Shown: positions 44,325 to 52,533 of the stretch, in pieces | Layout: each line of letters opens with the position of its first letter | Numbering within the stretch: position 1 is the first letter of the stretch | DNA from: Rufibacter latericius | GTDB taxonomy: Bacteria; Bacteroidota; Bacteroidia; Cytophagales; Hymenobacteraceae | Direction: 5' to 3' | Length of the DNA: 64,000 nt | NCBI RefSeq assembly: GCF_003721515.1 | Contig: NZ_RJJD01000008.1 | Span: forward strand, 565,666 to 629,665 | Notes under the pieces: generated by a model | What the model was told of the DNA's origin: nothing | The model's database searches: none | The model's input: only the letters and a program-made list of their open reading frames with translations | Translations under genes and position numbers: made by a program

Positions 44325-45788
44325 ATGCGCAAAATACTTCTATCTTTTGCAATGCTCTTCCTGTTGGCCGGTTGCACAGAAGACCTTGATCCTATTGATT
44401 ACTCTGAGATAAACCCCAGCATCTTTCCGCAATCAGAGGCAGATGTGGAAGCCATGGTGAATGCCTGCTATTATCCGCTGCGCGGCGCCTGGGGCGACGG
44501 CATCCATACCACGTCAGAGAACGGCATCATGTACATCAATGACGCCACCACCGAGATCCTGAACGGCTCCTACGGTCCGCAAATGCTCGCTTCTCTCCAC
44601 AACTACAAGCCCACCGACGAAGGCATTACCCGTTTTTACGATGTCTTCTACAACAAAATCAGCTTGATGACCCTCACCATTGACCTGATCAACAAATCAC
44701 AGGTGAGCGAGGCAGTGAAGAAGAAGGCAATTGCTGAAATACGTGCCGCAAGAGGGTTACTCGCCTATGAGTTGTTTGACATGTATGGTCCATTGGTGAT
44801 CGCTCCGTTGGAGGTCTTGCAGAACCCCATGGAAGAAGCGCCGCTGGCCCGCCTCTCACATGAAGAAACGGTCGCCTTCATAGAGGCTGACCTAGCAGCC
44901 GCTGCCGAAGACCTGCCCCACCCTGCCCAAGCCGAGTACGGACGTTTTAGCAAGGGTTTGGCCAAAATGGTGCAAATACGCCTGAACCTGCACGAAAAAA
45001 ATTGGAGCAAGGTAGTAGAGCTGTCCAATGAGATTATTGGTTATGGCTACTATTCGCTTACCCAAGACTACGAAAGCATGTGGGATCTGGAAGGCGCCAA
45101 GAACAGCCGCGAAGTCATCTGGGCTATCCCCTGTGATTATGAGGGAACCAGCGAAAACCAGTGGCAGCTGATGGTACTGCCTTCCAACTATCCGGTAAAA
45201 GGCGGTTGGGGTACCATCCAGAGCACTTGGTGGTTCTATGATACCTTTGAGGAAGCCGACGAAAGAAAAACCATGCTGATTGCCGAATACACCGGCACCG
45301 ACGGCAACACCTACAACCGGGCCAATCCCGGAACCGTGATGAATCTGGGCCCTATTCCTTTGAAAATCAACCCAGATGCCTCCAGAACCACTGCCATTTC
45401 CACGGTAGACATCATCTTGTACCGCTACGCCGATGTGCTGTTGTCTAAGGCCGAAGCCTTGGCCAATGCCGCCGGTGCCCCTACTGCCGAGGCTATGGAA
45501 CTGGTGAACATCGTGCGCCGGAGAGCAGAACTGCAGGACAAAAACCTGGGCGATTACAGCTCCTTGGCTGCCTTCAACGACTTGATCCTGTTGGAGAGAA
45601 GCCACGAATTCTGGTGCGAGAACGGCCAGTACCGCGCCGACCTCATCCGCCACGGTAAGTTCGTGGAACGGGCCCGGGAAGTGAAAGGATCAACCTACAC
45701 TAACGAAGACAAGGTTCTCTACCCCTTCTCTTTGAGGGCCGTGAGCGAAGGCAAAGGGAAATTCATCCAGAACAAAGGCTACAACTAA
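44325..45788 (+). CDS. SusD/RagB-family surface glycan-binding lipoprotein
   Basis: The start at 44325 gives 487 residues with a standard lipoprotein signal (FAMLFLLAGCTED). SusD features follow: the N-terminal SusD-like region (YYPLRGAWGDGIHTTSENGI) with TPR-like helices (KKAIAEIRAARGLLAYELFD, a motif typical of RagB) and the C-terminal RagB segment (YRYADVLLSKAEALANAAG, LLERSHEFWCENGQYRADLI). An in-frame ATG at 44295 overlaps the susC stop (TAATG) and would add ten residues. SusD caps the SusC barrel and selects the glycan ligand. Confidence 0.95.
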   Translation: MRKILLSFAMLFLLAGCTEDLDPIDYSEINPSIFPQSEADVEAMVNACYYPLRGAWGDGIHTTSENGIMYINDATTEILNGSYGPQMLASLHNYKPTDEGITRFYDVFYNKISLMTLTIDLINKSQVSEAVKKKAIAEIRAARGLLAYELFDMYGPLVIAPLEVLQNPMEEAPLARLSHEETVAFIEADLAAAAEDLPHPAQAEYGRFSKGLAKMVQIRLNLHEKNWSKVVELSNEIIGYGYYSLTQDYESMWDLEGAKNSREVIWAIPCDYEGTSENQWQLMVLPSNYPVKGGWGTIQSTWWFYDTFEEADERKTMLIAEYTGTDGNTYNRANPGTVMNLGPIPLKINPDASRTTAISTVDIILYRYADVLLSKAEALANAAGAPTAEAMELVNIVRRRAELQDKNLGDYSSLAAFNDLILLERSHEFWCENGQYRADLIRHGKFVERAREVKGSTYTNEDKVLYPFSLRAVSEGKGKFIQNKGYN

Positions 45789-45796
45789 GCATTGAG

Positions 45797-45825
45797 GGGA
45801 AAGGCATTGATCGCTTGCCTTTCCC
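45797..45825 (+). terminator. Hairpin after susD
   Basis: GGGAAAGGCA (45797-45806) pairs with TGCCTTTCCC (45816-45825) over a 9-nt loop. There is no T tract, so it may be a partial terminator or RNA-stability element within the operon. Confidence 0.45.
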
Positions 45826-45882
45826 GCCCCTACCCTTCAGGAGGATTTAACCCCAGAAATACCCAGTATCCCTGAAATTCAC

Positions 45883-47274
45883 ATGAGAGAATTGCCTAGA
45901 ATGAGAGGAAAAAACATGTTGACCGTTTTCATCCTGAACCTACTGCTAACGGGTTTTTCGGGCTGCTCCAGCGGTAGCGAGGAACCAGAACCGGTGGTTC
46001 AGCCTAAACTCACGTACGCGTTATCCAACGAGATTTTCCCGAATCCGGAACGGGGTTTCATGCACCTGTTTCCGGCCTCTTCTGAGGGAACTCCGCTGAA
46101 TCCGGCTACGCTCACCTCTCTGAAAAACAATAACCTCTCGCTCATCCAGCGGGTCTACTATCTGGAGAAGTTCAAGGATGCACCGCTCAGCGCAGCCCAG
46201 CTTTCCCTGATTCAGACCGATATGGATTTGATCCGTCAGGCGGGTTTGAAGTGCGTGCTCCGGTTTGCCTACACAGACCAGATGAACGGCACCGATGCTC
46301 CGCTGGCCATCATTGAACAGCATCTTGACCAACTCAAAACCCCTTTCGAAGCCAACAAAGACGTGATTGCGTTTGTGCAGGCCGGTTTCATCGGGCCTTG
46401 GGGCGAGTGGCACAACTCTACCAATGGCCTCAATACCCCTGAGAACGAGAAAAGAATCCTATTTAAATTGCTGGACGTGCTACCCACCGAGTTGATGGTA
46501 CAGGTGAGAACACCGGGCAAAAAGCAGCAGATTTTCGGGACTACTTCTCCCCTGAGCAAATCGGTGGCGTATACCGCTGACAAGGTGGCGCGCGTGGGGC
46601 ATCACAATGACTGCTTCATGTCCGGCGGCACCAACTACGGCACATACAACAACATCCAGACAGATAAAACTTACATCAGCAACGAGGCGCTGTACGTGCC
46701 CACCGGGGGCGAGACTTGTCCGCCCCAAGGCGGCTACAACCCTAACTGCACCCAAGGCCGCACCGAGATGCAGCTTCTGAAATGGACCTACCTTAACCTG
46801 GACTACTACCAGCCTACCCTGAACGCCTGGCGGAATTCGGGCTGTTTTGACGAATTCCAGCGAAATCTAGGATACCGGTTGGCACTGGTAGATGCCACGT
46901 TGGCAGCCCAGGCGGGCACCAACCAAGCCTACAAACTGGAGATCAACCTCACCAACAAAGGATACGCGCCGCTGTACAGCCTCAAGAACACCTACCTGGT
47001 CTTGAAAAACAAGGCCTCGGGGGCGCTCCATCAGGTGCAGGTGCCCGTGGACCTGCGCGAAGTCAAGCCCGGCACCACCTACAAGCTGGACCAAAGCGTG
47101 AACCTAACCGGCATTCCGGCGGGCGACTATGACCTGTTCCTCAAAATCACTGATCGGGCCGAGTCCCTGAAAGACCGGCCGGAATACAGCATCCGGCTGG
47201 CCAACACCGATGTTTGGGTAGCCGAGAGCGGCCTGAACAACCTGAAACACCAGTTGAAAATAGGGAGCATGTAA
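45883..47274 (+). CDS. DUF4874/DUF4832 lipoprotein, candidate glycan-active enzyme
   Basis: The 463-residue protein has a lipoprotein signal (LLLTGFSGCSS). The N-terminal domain fits DUF4874 (NPERGFMHLF, AGLKCVLRFAYTD, VQAGFIGPWGEWHNS) and the C-terminal one DUF4832 (MVQVRTPGKKQQIF, ARVGHHNDCFMSGG, VPTGGETCPP, SGCFDEFQRNLGYRL). These families are predicted to be barrel-like and are found in Bacteroidota glycan loci, with no proven activity known to me. The conserved Glu in WGEW and in GGETC are candidate catalytic acids. It is the first of two paralogues in this operon. Confidence 0.85.
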   Translation: MRELPRMRGKNMLTVFILNLLLTGFSGCSSGSEEPEPVVQPKLTYALSNEIFPNPERGFMHLFPASSEGTPLNPATLTSLKNNNLSLIQRVYYLEKFKDAPLSAAQLSLIQTDMDLIRQAGLKCVLRFAYTDQMNGTDAPLAIIEQHLDQLKTPFEANKDVIAFVQAGFIGPWGEWHNSTNGLNTPENEKRILFKLLDVLPTELMVQVRTPGKKQQIFGTTSPLSKSVAYTADKVARVGHHNDCFMSGGTNYGTYNNIQTDKTYISNEALYVPTGGETCPPQGGYNPNCTQGRTEMQLLKWTYLNLDYYQPTLNAWRNSGCFDEFQRNLGYRLALVDATLAAQAGTNQAYKLEINLTNKGYAPLYSLKNTYLVLKNKASGALHQVQVPVDLREVKPGTTYKLDQSVNLTGIPAGDYDLFLKITDRAESLKDRPEYSIRLANTDVWVAESGLNNLKHQLKIGSM

Positions 47275-47324
47275 GCAGCACCCCTGACCCAAGAACCAAT
47301 TGCACTACTTAACGCATCAGAGAC

Positions 47325-48173
47325 ATGAAAAACAAACTACTACTCTTCTTTGGCTTGAGCTTTCTGCTGCTGGCCACCTTTTCCTGTGAGGAAGACGACG
47401 AAACCTCCGGCACCAAGGCGGTTTTCAGCTACGTAGCCGATGGCTTTGTGGTCAACTTCACTGATTTCTCCCAGAATGCCTCTGAGTACCTCTGGGACTT
47501 TGGTGATGACAGCGAGCCTTCCGTGCAATCCAACCCCACGCACATCTACAACAGAAAAGGCGATTACCTGGTGACGCTCACCGTTTCTAACAACGGCCAA
47601 ACCAGCACTTTCCAGGATTCGGTGTACGTGCTGGGCCCCAACATCAAAATTGACGGCGATTTCACCGATTGGGAGCACGTGCCCTACTCCCACACCAATG
47701 ACGAAGGCACCGGCGGCACCCTGCTGGCTGTTAAAACCTTCGCCTCGGCGGGAGCCTTGAACTTCTACCTGGAGGGCACCCAGGATTTCTCTATGGCCGT
47801 GATTGACCTGTACCTGGATGCTGACAACAACCCCGAAACCGGCCTCAAAACCTGGATGTACCCTGCCGCCGCCGGTGCCGATTTCCTATTTGAAGGCAAT
47901 CCATCGGCGGGAAGCGTTTTTGCCCACGTGGGTCCCGGCAACGACTGGGCCTGGAACGAAGTGGCCACCTTTGGCGAACGCATGCAGTTTTCGGCTATGA
48001 AAACCGTCAGCGGTAAAAAAGTAGTGGAATTCTCTATTAAACGCGAAGGACTGGGCACCATGAAGAATTTCGCCAACTTCGCCATTGTGGAAATGAACTC
48101 AGGTTGGACCGAAGTAGGCGATCTGCCAGACAGCAAGCAAGCCACCTCTAAGTTTGCCCAGATAGAATTATAG
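47325..48173 (+). CDS. PKD-domain lipoprotein with CBM9/DOMON-like C-terminus
   Basis: The 282-residue protein has a lipoprotein signal ending at LLATFSC. A PKD domain spans about residues 30-105 (FTDFSQNASEYLWDFGDDSE, HIYNRKGDYLVTLTVSNNG). A second domain begins at IKIDGDFTDWEHVPY, the common opening of CBM9-like/DOMON sugar-binding modules, and continues with AVIDLYLDADNNPETGLKTW. It is positioned like the SusE/SusF surface glycan-binding proteins of other loci. It lies between the two DUF4832 genes. Confidence 0.82.
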   Translation: MKNKLLLFFGLSFLLLATFSCEEDDETSGTKAVFSYVADGFVVNFTDFSQNASEYLWDFGDDSEPSVQSNPTHIYNRKGDYLVTLTVSNNGQTSTFQDSVYVLGPNIKIDGDFTDWEHVPYSHTNDEGTGGTLLAVKTFASAGALNFYLEGTQDFSMAVIDLYLDADNNPETGLKTWMYPAAAGADFLFEGNPSAGSVFAHVGPGNDWAWNEVATFGERMQFSAMKTVSGKKVVEFSIKREGLGTMKNFANFAIVEMNSGWTEVGDLPDSKQATSKFAQIEL

Positions 48174-48188
48174 AGCCAGCCTCTTAGG

Positions 48189-48226
48189 TGTTTCGGGCCT
48201 GTTTTCCGCAAAATAGGCCCGAAACA
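48189..48226. repeat. Dispersed palindromic element, copy 18
   Basis: TGTTTCGGGCCTGTTTT and AAAATAGGCCCGAAACA form a 17-bp stem with one G-U pair and loop CCGC. It lies between the PKD gene and the second DUF4832 gene and rules out a longer N-terminus for the latter. Confidence 0.8.
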
Positions 48227-48325
48227 ATTAAGAGTAAACTAACCTGCTTTCGCTTCGCTGAACCAGAATCAATGTTTGAGTTCCTGTGTCAGCGTCTCCA
48301 TCTGTTCCACCCAGCCTCCTTCTAC

Positions 48326-49861
48326 ATGCCAAACGAACCAACCATCCTTTCTATCCGCAAGAGCAGCTTCATTATGGGCCTTCTCCTCGCGCAGCTCTTT
48401 ATGGTGCCTATCGGCCAGGCCCAGACCAAAATCACCTACACGGAGAGCACCGAGGATTTCGCCAACCCGGAAAGGGGTTTTTACCTGGCCTCCGGCGGAA
48501 AACCGGGCACCTTGTCCTCAGAGGAACTGACCAAGCTGAGGAACCTTCCAGCCACCCAGAACATCACCCCCAGCGCCAAATACTCGGCCAAGGTAACATT
48601 GGTGTACCGCGGCTACCTGCTCTCAGATTTCAAAACCAAACCCATCAGCGAAGAAATTTTGCAGTTAATCCGCCGGGATATGGACGCTACCCGGAAAGCG
48701 GGCCTGAAAATGATTTTGCGGTTTGCCTACACCAATGACACCAAAGCGGGCGACTGCAAAGACGACTACAAAATCTGCCCGCCCTACGGCGATGCTTCCA
48801 AGCCCGTTGTACTGCAACACATCGCGCAGCTCAAACCTATATTCCAGGAAAACGCCGATGTGATTGCCGTCTTGCAGCAGGGCTTTATTGGCATCTGGGG
48901 CGAGAACTACTTCACAGATTATTTCGGGGACGCTTCTAACAACGGGCAAGGCGTCATCAATGACAGCAGCTGGCTCAACCGCAATGAGGTCACCAAGGCC
49001 CTTCTGGACGCGCTGCCCAAAAACCGGATGGTGCAGGTGAGAACGCCCCAAATGAAGCAGCGGTTTGTCTACGGTCCCAAAGCGCCGGTGACCTCCAACC
49101 CCATCTCTGAACAGGAAGCCTTCACCCAGGAAGACCGCGCCCGCGTAGGGCTGCACAATGACTGTTTCCTGGCCAGCGAAGACGATTACGGCACCTTTGC
49201 TGACTACGGCAACTCTTCCACCAAGCGGGGGCCGGCCAACGAGGTCATGCGCAAATACTTCGAGGCCGAGAGCAAGTACGTAGCCGTAGGCGGCGAAACC
49301 TGCGACAATGCTTTCAGCCCCCAGAACGACTGCGCCCCCGCCGGACACGCCGAGCAGGAAATGGCCGCCATGCACTACAGTTACCTCAACAGCTCCTACA
49401 ACAACCAGGTGAACAATGATTGGGTCACCGGCGGCTGCATGGACAACATCAAACGAAGATTAGGCTACCGGATCACCCTGAGATCAGCTACGTTGCCCGA
49501 AAAAGTCAAGAAAGGGAAAACCCTGCCCATCGCGTTGAATCTGGAAAACACCGGTTTCGCCTCTCCTTACAACCCGCGTCCGGTGCAGCTGGTCCTGCGG
49601 AATAAAAGATCCGGTCAACTGCATGTGCTTCCCCTCACCTCCGAGATCAGAAAATGGTTTCCCGGGCAAGTCACCGTCTCTCAGGAACTGACCTTGCCTG
49701 CTTCTTTGGCCAAAGGCGAATATGATGTGCTGCTCAACCTCCCGGATTCCTACGAAAGCCTCTCCAAACGCCCGGAATACAGCATCCGGCTCGCCAACAA
49801 CGATGTCTGGGAAGAGAACACCGGCTTCAACCGCTTGAACCATACTATTAAGATAAATTAG
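48326..49861 (+). CDS. Secreted DUF4874/DUF4832 protein, paralogue of 45883-47274
   Basis: The start at 48326 gives 511 residues with a signal peptide ending at VPIGQAQ. It aligns with the first paralogue throughout: ANPERGFYLASGG, AGLKMILRFAYTN, VLQQGFIGIWGENYF, MVQVRTPQMKQRF, ARVGLHNDCFLAS, VAVGGETCDN and GGCMDNIKRRLGYRI. WGE, HNDCF and GGETC are invariant between the two. There are extra cysteine-containing insertions (GDCKDDYKICPP, QNDCAPAG). It is not lipidated, so it is likely periplasmic or released. The function is unknown; a glycosidase-like role is inferred from context. Confidence 0.84.
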   Translation: MPNEPTILSIRKSSFIMGLLLAQLFMVPIGQAQTKITYTESTEDFANPERGFYLASGGKPGTLSSEELTKLRNLPATQNITPSAKYSAKVTLVYRGYLLSDFKTKPISEEILQLIRRDMDATRKAGLKMILRFAYTNDTKAGDCKDDYKICPPYGDASKPVVLQHIAQLKPIFQENADVIAVLQQGFIGIWGENYFTDYFGDASNNGQGVINDSSWLNRNEVTKALLDALPKNRMVQVRTPQMKQRFVYGPKAPVTSNPISEQEAFTQEDRARVGLHNDCFLASEDDYGTFADYGNSSTKRGPANEVMRKYFEAESKYVAVGGETCDNAFSPQNDCAPAGHAEQEMAAMHYSYLNSSYNNQVNNDWVTGGCMDNIKRRLGYRITLRSATLPEKVKKGKTLPIALNLENTGFASPYNPRPVQLVLRNKRSGQLHVLPLTSEIRKWFPGQVTVSQELTLPASLAKGEYDVLLNLPDSYESLSKRPEYSIRLANNDVWEENTGFNRLNHTIKIN

Positions 49862-49876
49862 CCTCCACTTTTCAGT

Positions 49877-49924
49877 TAAAGCGTTTAGGGCCTGTTTTGT
49901 GGAAAACAGGCCCTAAACGCTTTA
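49877..49924. repeat. Dispersed palindromic element, copy 19: perfect 22-bp hairpin
   Basis: The arms 49877-49898 and 49903-49924 are fully complementary with loop GTGG. The core GCGTTTAGGGCCTGTTTT is close to the consensus of the whole family. It is likely the terminator of the susCD operon. Confidence 0.85.
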
Positions 49925-49986
49925 GTTTCTACTATCGGGAATAATGTCAACTCAGTTGACTTCCGGTAGTTCCGCTTAAAGCGCGG

Positions 49987-50118
49987 ATTCTCCCCTTGAG
50001 GGGTGTTTACACAGGAGAGCTACCATTTTTAAACAGTCATTCCCACTTGGAATCCACCTTACAGATTACTTTGGGAACGCCATAACCGGCAGGTGTAAAC
50101 ACTCCTCAAGGGGAGAAT
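49987..50118. mobile_element. MITE-like element with 26-bp terminal inverted repeats
   Basis: ATTCTCCCCTTGAGGGGTGT... at 49987-50012 is repeated in inverse at 50093-50118 with one mismatch. The 80-nt interior has no open frame. The inverted homology extends weakly about 12 nt further outward on both sides. No target-site duplication could be fixed with confidence. Confidence 0.5.
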
Positions 50119-50203
50119 ACGCTCTTAGCAGACGCAGTTGACGGAGCTGAACAGCATCTTTCAATTTCCGTTCTCACCCTCAATTATTAAAAAGCTTGGT
50201 CCC

Positions 50204-50238
50204 GTTTCAAGGCTGTTTTCAGAAAATAGCCTTAAAAC
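50204..50238. repeat. Dispersed palindromic element, copy 20
   Basis: The left arm GTTTCAAGGCTGTTTTC and the right arm AGAAAATAGCCTTAAAAC are embedded in a longer imperfect palindrome that adds GGT-CCC/GAACCGGG. It lies 30 nt past the GH109-like gene stop. Confidence 0.65.
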
Positions 50239-50268
50239 AGAACCGGGCTTACTTTTGGGGGATCTTTA

Positions 50269-51711
50269 CTAGGCTCTCACATTCGTAGTTCCGCCGCCTT
50301 GCAGGGTGAGTTCTACTGGTTTGTTTTTCTGCCAGGCACCAACGGTGAAATCAGGCACGTCAATGGAGTTGGAGCGGTTGGCTACGGACCACTCGCTGAG
50401 TGGCGCGACGGAGCTCCAAAGAGCGGCATCGTACACATCCTGGTCCAGCGGCAGGCCGTTGCGGAGGCAGTCTACCAGGCGCCATTCCATGAGGAAGTCC
50501 ATGCCGCCGTGGCCGCCAATCTTCTTGGCCATCTCGCCTAGTTTCTTGATGAGCGGCGGCGTGTACTGCTCTTCCACTTTCTTGAACTGCTCCGGCGAGA
50601 GCCAGTCCTCGTGGCTGGAGGCGATGCGGGCGGGATCAGGCCATTTCTGGGCTGCGCCTTTGGTGCCACTTACTAGGTGAATGCGGGAGTAAGGACGCGT
50701 GGAAGAGACATCGTGCTGGATCATGATGGTTCTGCCCCGCTTGGTTCTGATGGTGGTGGTGTTCATGTTTCCCCGGAAATTCATTTGTGCGAACTCCTGG
50801 TAAAAATTGTCTTTAGCAGCTAGCTCCTTCGCTTTAGGTCTCATGGAGAAATCGTTGGAAGACACGGAGGTGAGATAATCCATCTGGTCACCGCGGTTGA
50901 TGTCCATGACCTGGCAGATAGGCCCTAGGCCGTGGGTTGGGTACAGGCTGCCGTTGCGGCCGTTTTCCTTCAGGCGCCACATGTTGTAGTAGGCCTCCTC
51001 GGTATCGCTGGTTTTGGCGAAGTTCAGGTCAATGAGGTTGTGGATGTAGGCGCCCTCGCCGTGCACCAGTTCCCCGAAGAATCCCTGCCGGGCCATGTTG
51101 AGCGTGAGCATCTCGAAGAAATCATAGCAGCAGTTCTCCAGCATCATGCAATGCTTTTTGGTGCGCTCAGATGTCTCCACCAATTGCCAGCATTCCTCCA
51201 GGGTTTTGGCGGCGGGTACCTCCACCGCTACGTGTTTGCCGTGTTCCATGGCGTAAACGGCCATGGGCGTATGCAGGTGCCAGGGCGTTGCGATGTACAC
51301 CAAATCAATATCGTCTCGGTTGACCATTTCCTTCCAGGCGTCTTCTTTGCCCGAGTAAGTCACCGGCTTATGGATGGAGCCTTCAATTTTCTTCAGAGTA
51401 GCTGCTACCCGTTCCGGCCGAATGTCACAGAGCGCATTGATCTCCACCCCTTCAATGTGGTTCAAGCGTACCACCGAGGCGGGTCCGCGCATGCCCAACC
51501 CGATGTAGCCCACCCGCACTTTGTCCATTCTTGGCGCGGCGTACCCGCTCATGTTGAAGTTCTGCCGATGCGTTTTCTTCGCCTGCGTCTGAATTTGCTG
51601 TAAGGCACCACCCGGCGCCGAGGAGGCACAGCCGCTGATGAAACCACTGCTGACCAGGCCCACGCCCGCCAGACCCGCCAGCTTCAAAAAGTCTCTCCGA
51701 TCGTTACTCAT
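50269..51711 (-). CDS. GH109-like Gfo/Idh/MocA-family Tat lipoprotein
   Basis: The 480-residue protein begins with a twin-arginine motif DRRDFLK (Arg5-Arg6) and a lipobox-like FISGC (Cys28). The NAD-binding Rossmann opens with VRVGYIGLGMRGPASV near residue 65. The body follows the GH109 pattern: YIATPWHLHTPMAVYAMEHG, VEVPAAKTLEECWQLVETSE, LENCCYDFFEML, THGLGPICQVMDINRGD and IGGHGGMDFLMEWRLVDCL. GH109 enzymes are NAD+-dependent alpha-N-acetylgalactosaminidases; Tat export fits folding with the cofactor bound. It is the last gene of the nag-type operon. Another Gfo/Idh oxidoreductase activity is possible. Confidence 0.85.
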   Translation of the reverse strand: MSNDRRDFLKLAGLAGVGLVSSGFISGCASSAPGGALQQIQTQAKKTHRQNFNMSGYAAPRMDKVRVGYIGLGMRGPASVVRLNHIEGVEINALCDIRPERVAATLKKIEGSIHKPVTYSGKEDAWKEMVNRDDIDLVYIATPWHLHTPMAVYAMEHGKHVAVEVPAAKTLEECWQLVETSERTKKHCMMLENCCYDFFEMLTLNMARQGFFGELVHGEGAYIHNLIDLNFAKTSDTEEAYYNMWRLKENGRNGSLYPTHGLGPICQVMDINRGDQMDYLTSVSSNDFSMRPKAKELAAKDNFYQEFAQMNFRGNMNTTTIRTKRGRTIMIQHDVSSTRPYSRIHLVSGTKGAAQKWPDPARIASSHEDWLSPEQFKKVEEQYTPPLIKKLGEMAKKIGGHGGMDFLMEWRLVDCLRNGLPLDQDVYDAALWSSVAPLSEWSVANRSNSIDVPDFTVGAWQKNKPVELTLQGGGTTNVRA

Positions 51712-51809
51712 AGATATTTTTCTTTGTGGGGTTAAAGAGCTAAGCTTAATTCAGAAACAGGTTCTCCCAACACTGGCATACAGATCTTTCCTGCTAAAGA
51801 AGGAAGATG

Positions 51810-51845
51810 GTTTTGAGGCCGATTTCCCAGAATCAGGCCCAAAAC
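51810..51845. repeat. Dispersed palindromic element, copy 21
   Basis: The left arm is GTTTTGAGGCCGATTTCC and the right arm CAGAATCAGGCCCAAAAC. It separates the GH109-like gene from the CBM9-like gene within the operon. Confidence 0.65.
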
Positions 51846-51875
51846 AGCCGAGAGTTTTCATGCGACTTCCTTCCG

Positions 51876-52526
51876 CTACAGAAACTGCAGTTCCCCGAAA
51901 TACTCCGGCAGATGGAAGTTGGGCGCGGCGGCTTTGATGCCGTTCCAGGTCAGGTAATGGGGCTGGGGCAGGTCATCACCGCACTTATAGAAGTTCACCT
52001 TGCAGCTTTGTTCGTTCAGGGAGGTAAAGCCATGGAAACAGAAAACCTCCACCGGGATCACCAGCGTCAGTTCCCACTTAACTGCAGCTTCCTTATCTGT
52101 CTCCTCGCTCACCGATAGCTGGGCGTACCGTTTTATCTCCTTTATGACTGACTCTGACAGGAACTGGCGGTTCTCTTTTTCGGAGCCGTAGGCCATGAGG
52201 CAAGAACCCAGGCTATTGAACTCCAGATTGTAATAGGCTTTCTCGTCATTGAAGGCGATGAACAACTCCACGCAGCTGTCGCGGTACACGGGGTCGTTGG
52301 TTTTGCGGAACACGGCCCTGATGGCGGCTTCCTCCACATAGAACTTCACAAAGAAGCAGTCGTTGCTGTGGGCTACGGAAAACCACACGAAAGGCTTATA
52401 GGGGTAATCGGGCCAGGGTGCAGTGTCTATGGCATGTTTTTCCAATATGTCCAACTGATCGGAGACTTCCTGCAAGCCAGATTCACGATCTAGCCGAAAT
52501 AAAAGCGGCACGTCTAATTGCTTCAT
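51876..52526 (-). CDS. CBM9-like carbohydrate-binding protein without signal peptide
   Basis: The start at 52526 gives 216 residues. The family-9-like sugar-binding pattern is visible: YKPFVWFSVAHSNDCFFVKF, NDPVYRDSCVELFIAFN, YYNLEFNSLGSCLMAYGSE, and the ending NFYKCGDDLPQPHYLTWNG plus FHLPEYFGELQFL. These proteins are usually secreted, but no signal peptide is evident, so it may be cytoplasmic or start elsewhere. It begins 7 nt after the nahK stop, so co-transcription is likely. It probably binds a mono- or oligosaccharide; no catalysis is assumed. Confidence 0.8.
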   Translation of the reverse strand: MKQLDVPLLFRLDRESGLQEVSDQLDILEKHAIDTAPWPDYPYKPFVWFSVAHSNDCFFVKFYVEEAAIRAVFRKTNDPVYRDSCVELFIAFNDEKAYYNLEFNSLGSCLMAYGSEKENRQFLSESVIKEIKRYAQLSVSEETDKEAAVKWELTLVIPVEVFCFHGFTSLNEQSCKVNFYKCGDDLPQPHYLTWNGIKAAAPNFHLPEYFGELQFL

Positions 52527-52533
52527 GGGTGCA

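Larger units (their letters stand above)
49862..50268. other. Convergent intergenic region with palindromes and a MITE-like element
   Basis: This 407-nt space between the PUL and the convergent nag operon contains palindromic copies 19 and 20 and, between them, an element with 26-bp terminal inverted repeats (49987-50118). No gene was found. Confidence 0.6.

Noticed and set aside
44892-45653. 253-codon minus-strand frame opposite susD
   Set aside because: It is antisense to a clear SusD; no start signal or family pattern.
48188-48325. Extended N-terminus for the second DUF4832 protein
   Set aside because: The extension would translate palindromic element copy 18 and precede the signal peptide.
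48665-49375. 236-codon minus-strand frame opposite the second DUF4832 gene
   Set aside because: It is antisense to a gene supported by its paralogue; a shadow frame.
50932-51603. 223-codon plus-strand frame opposite the GH109-like gene
   Set aside because: The minus strand has the full Rossmann and GH109 pattern with a Tat signal.
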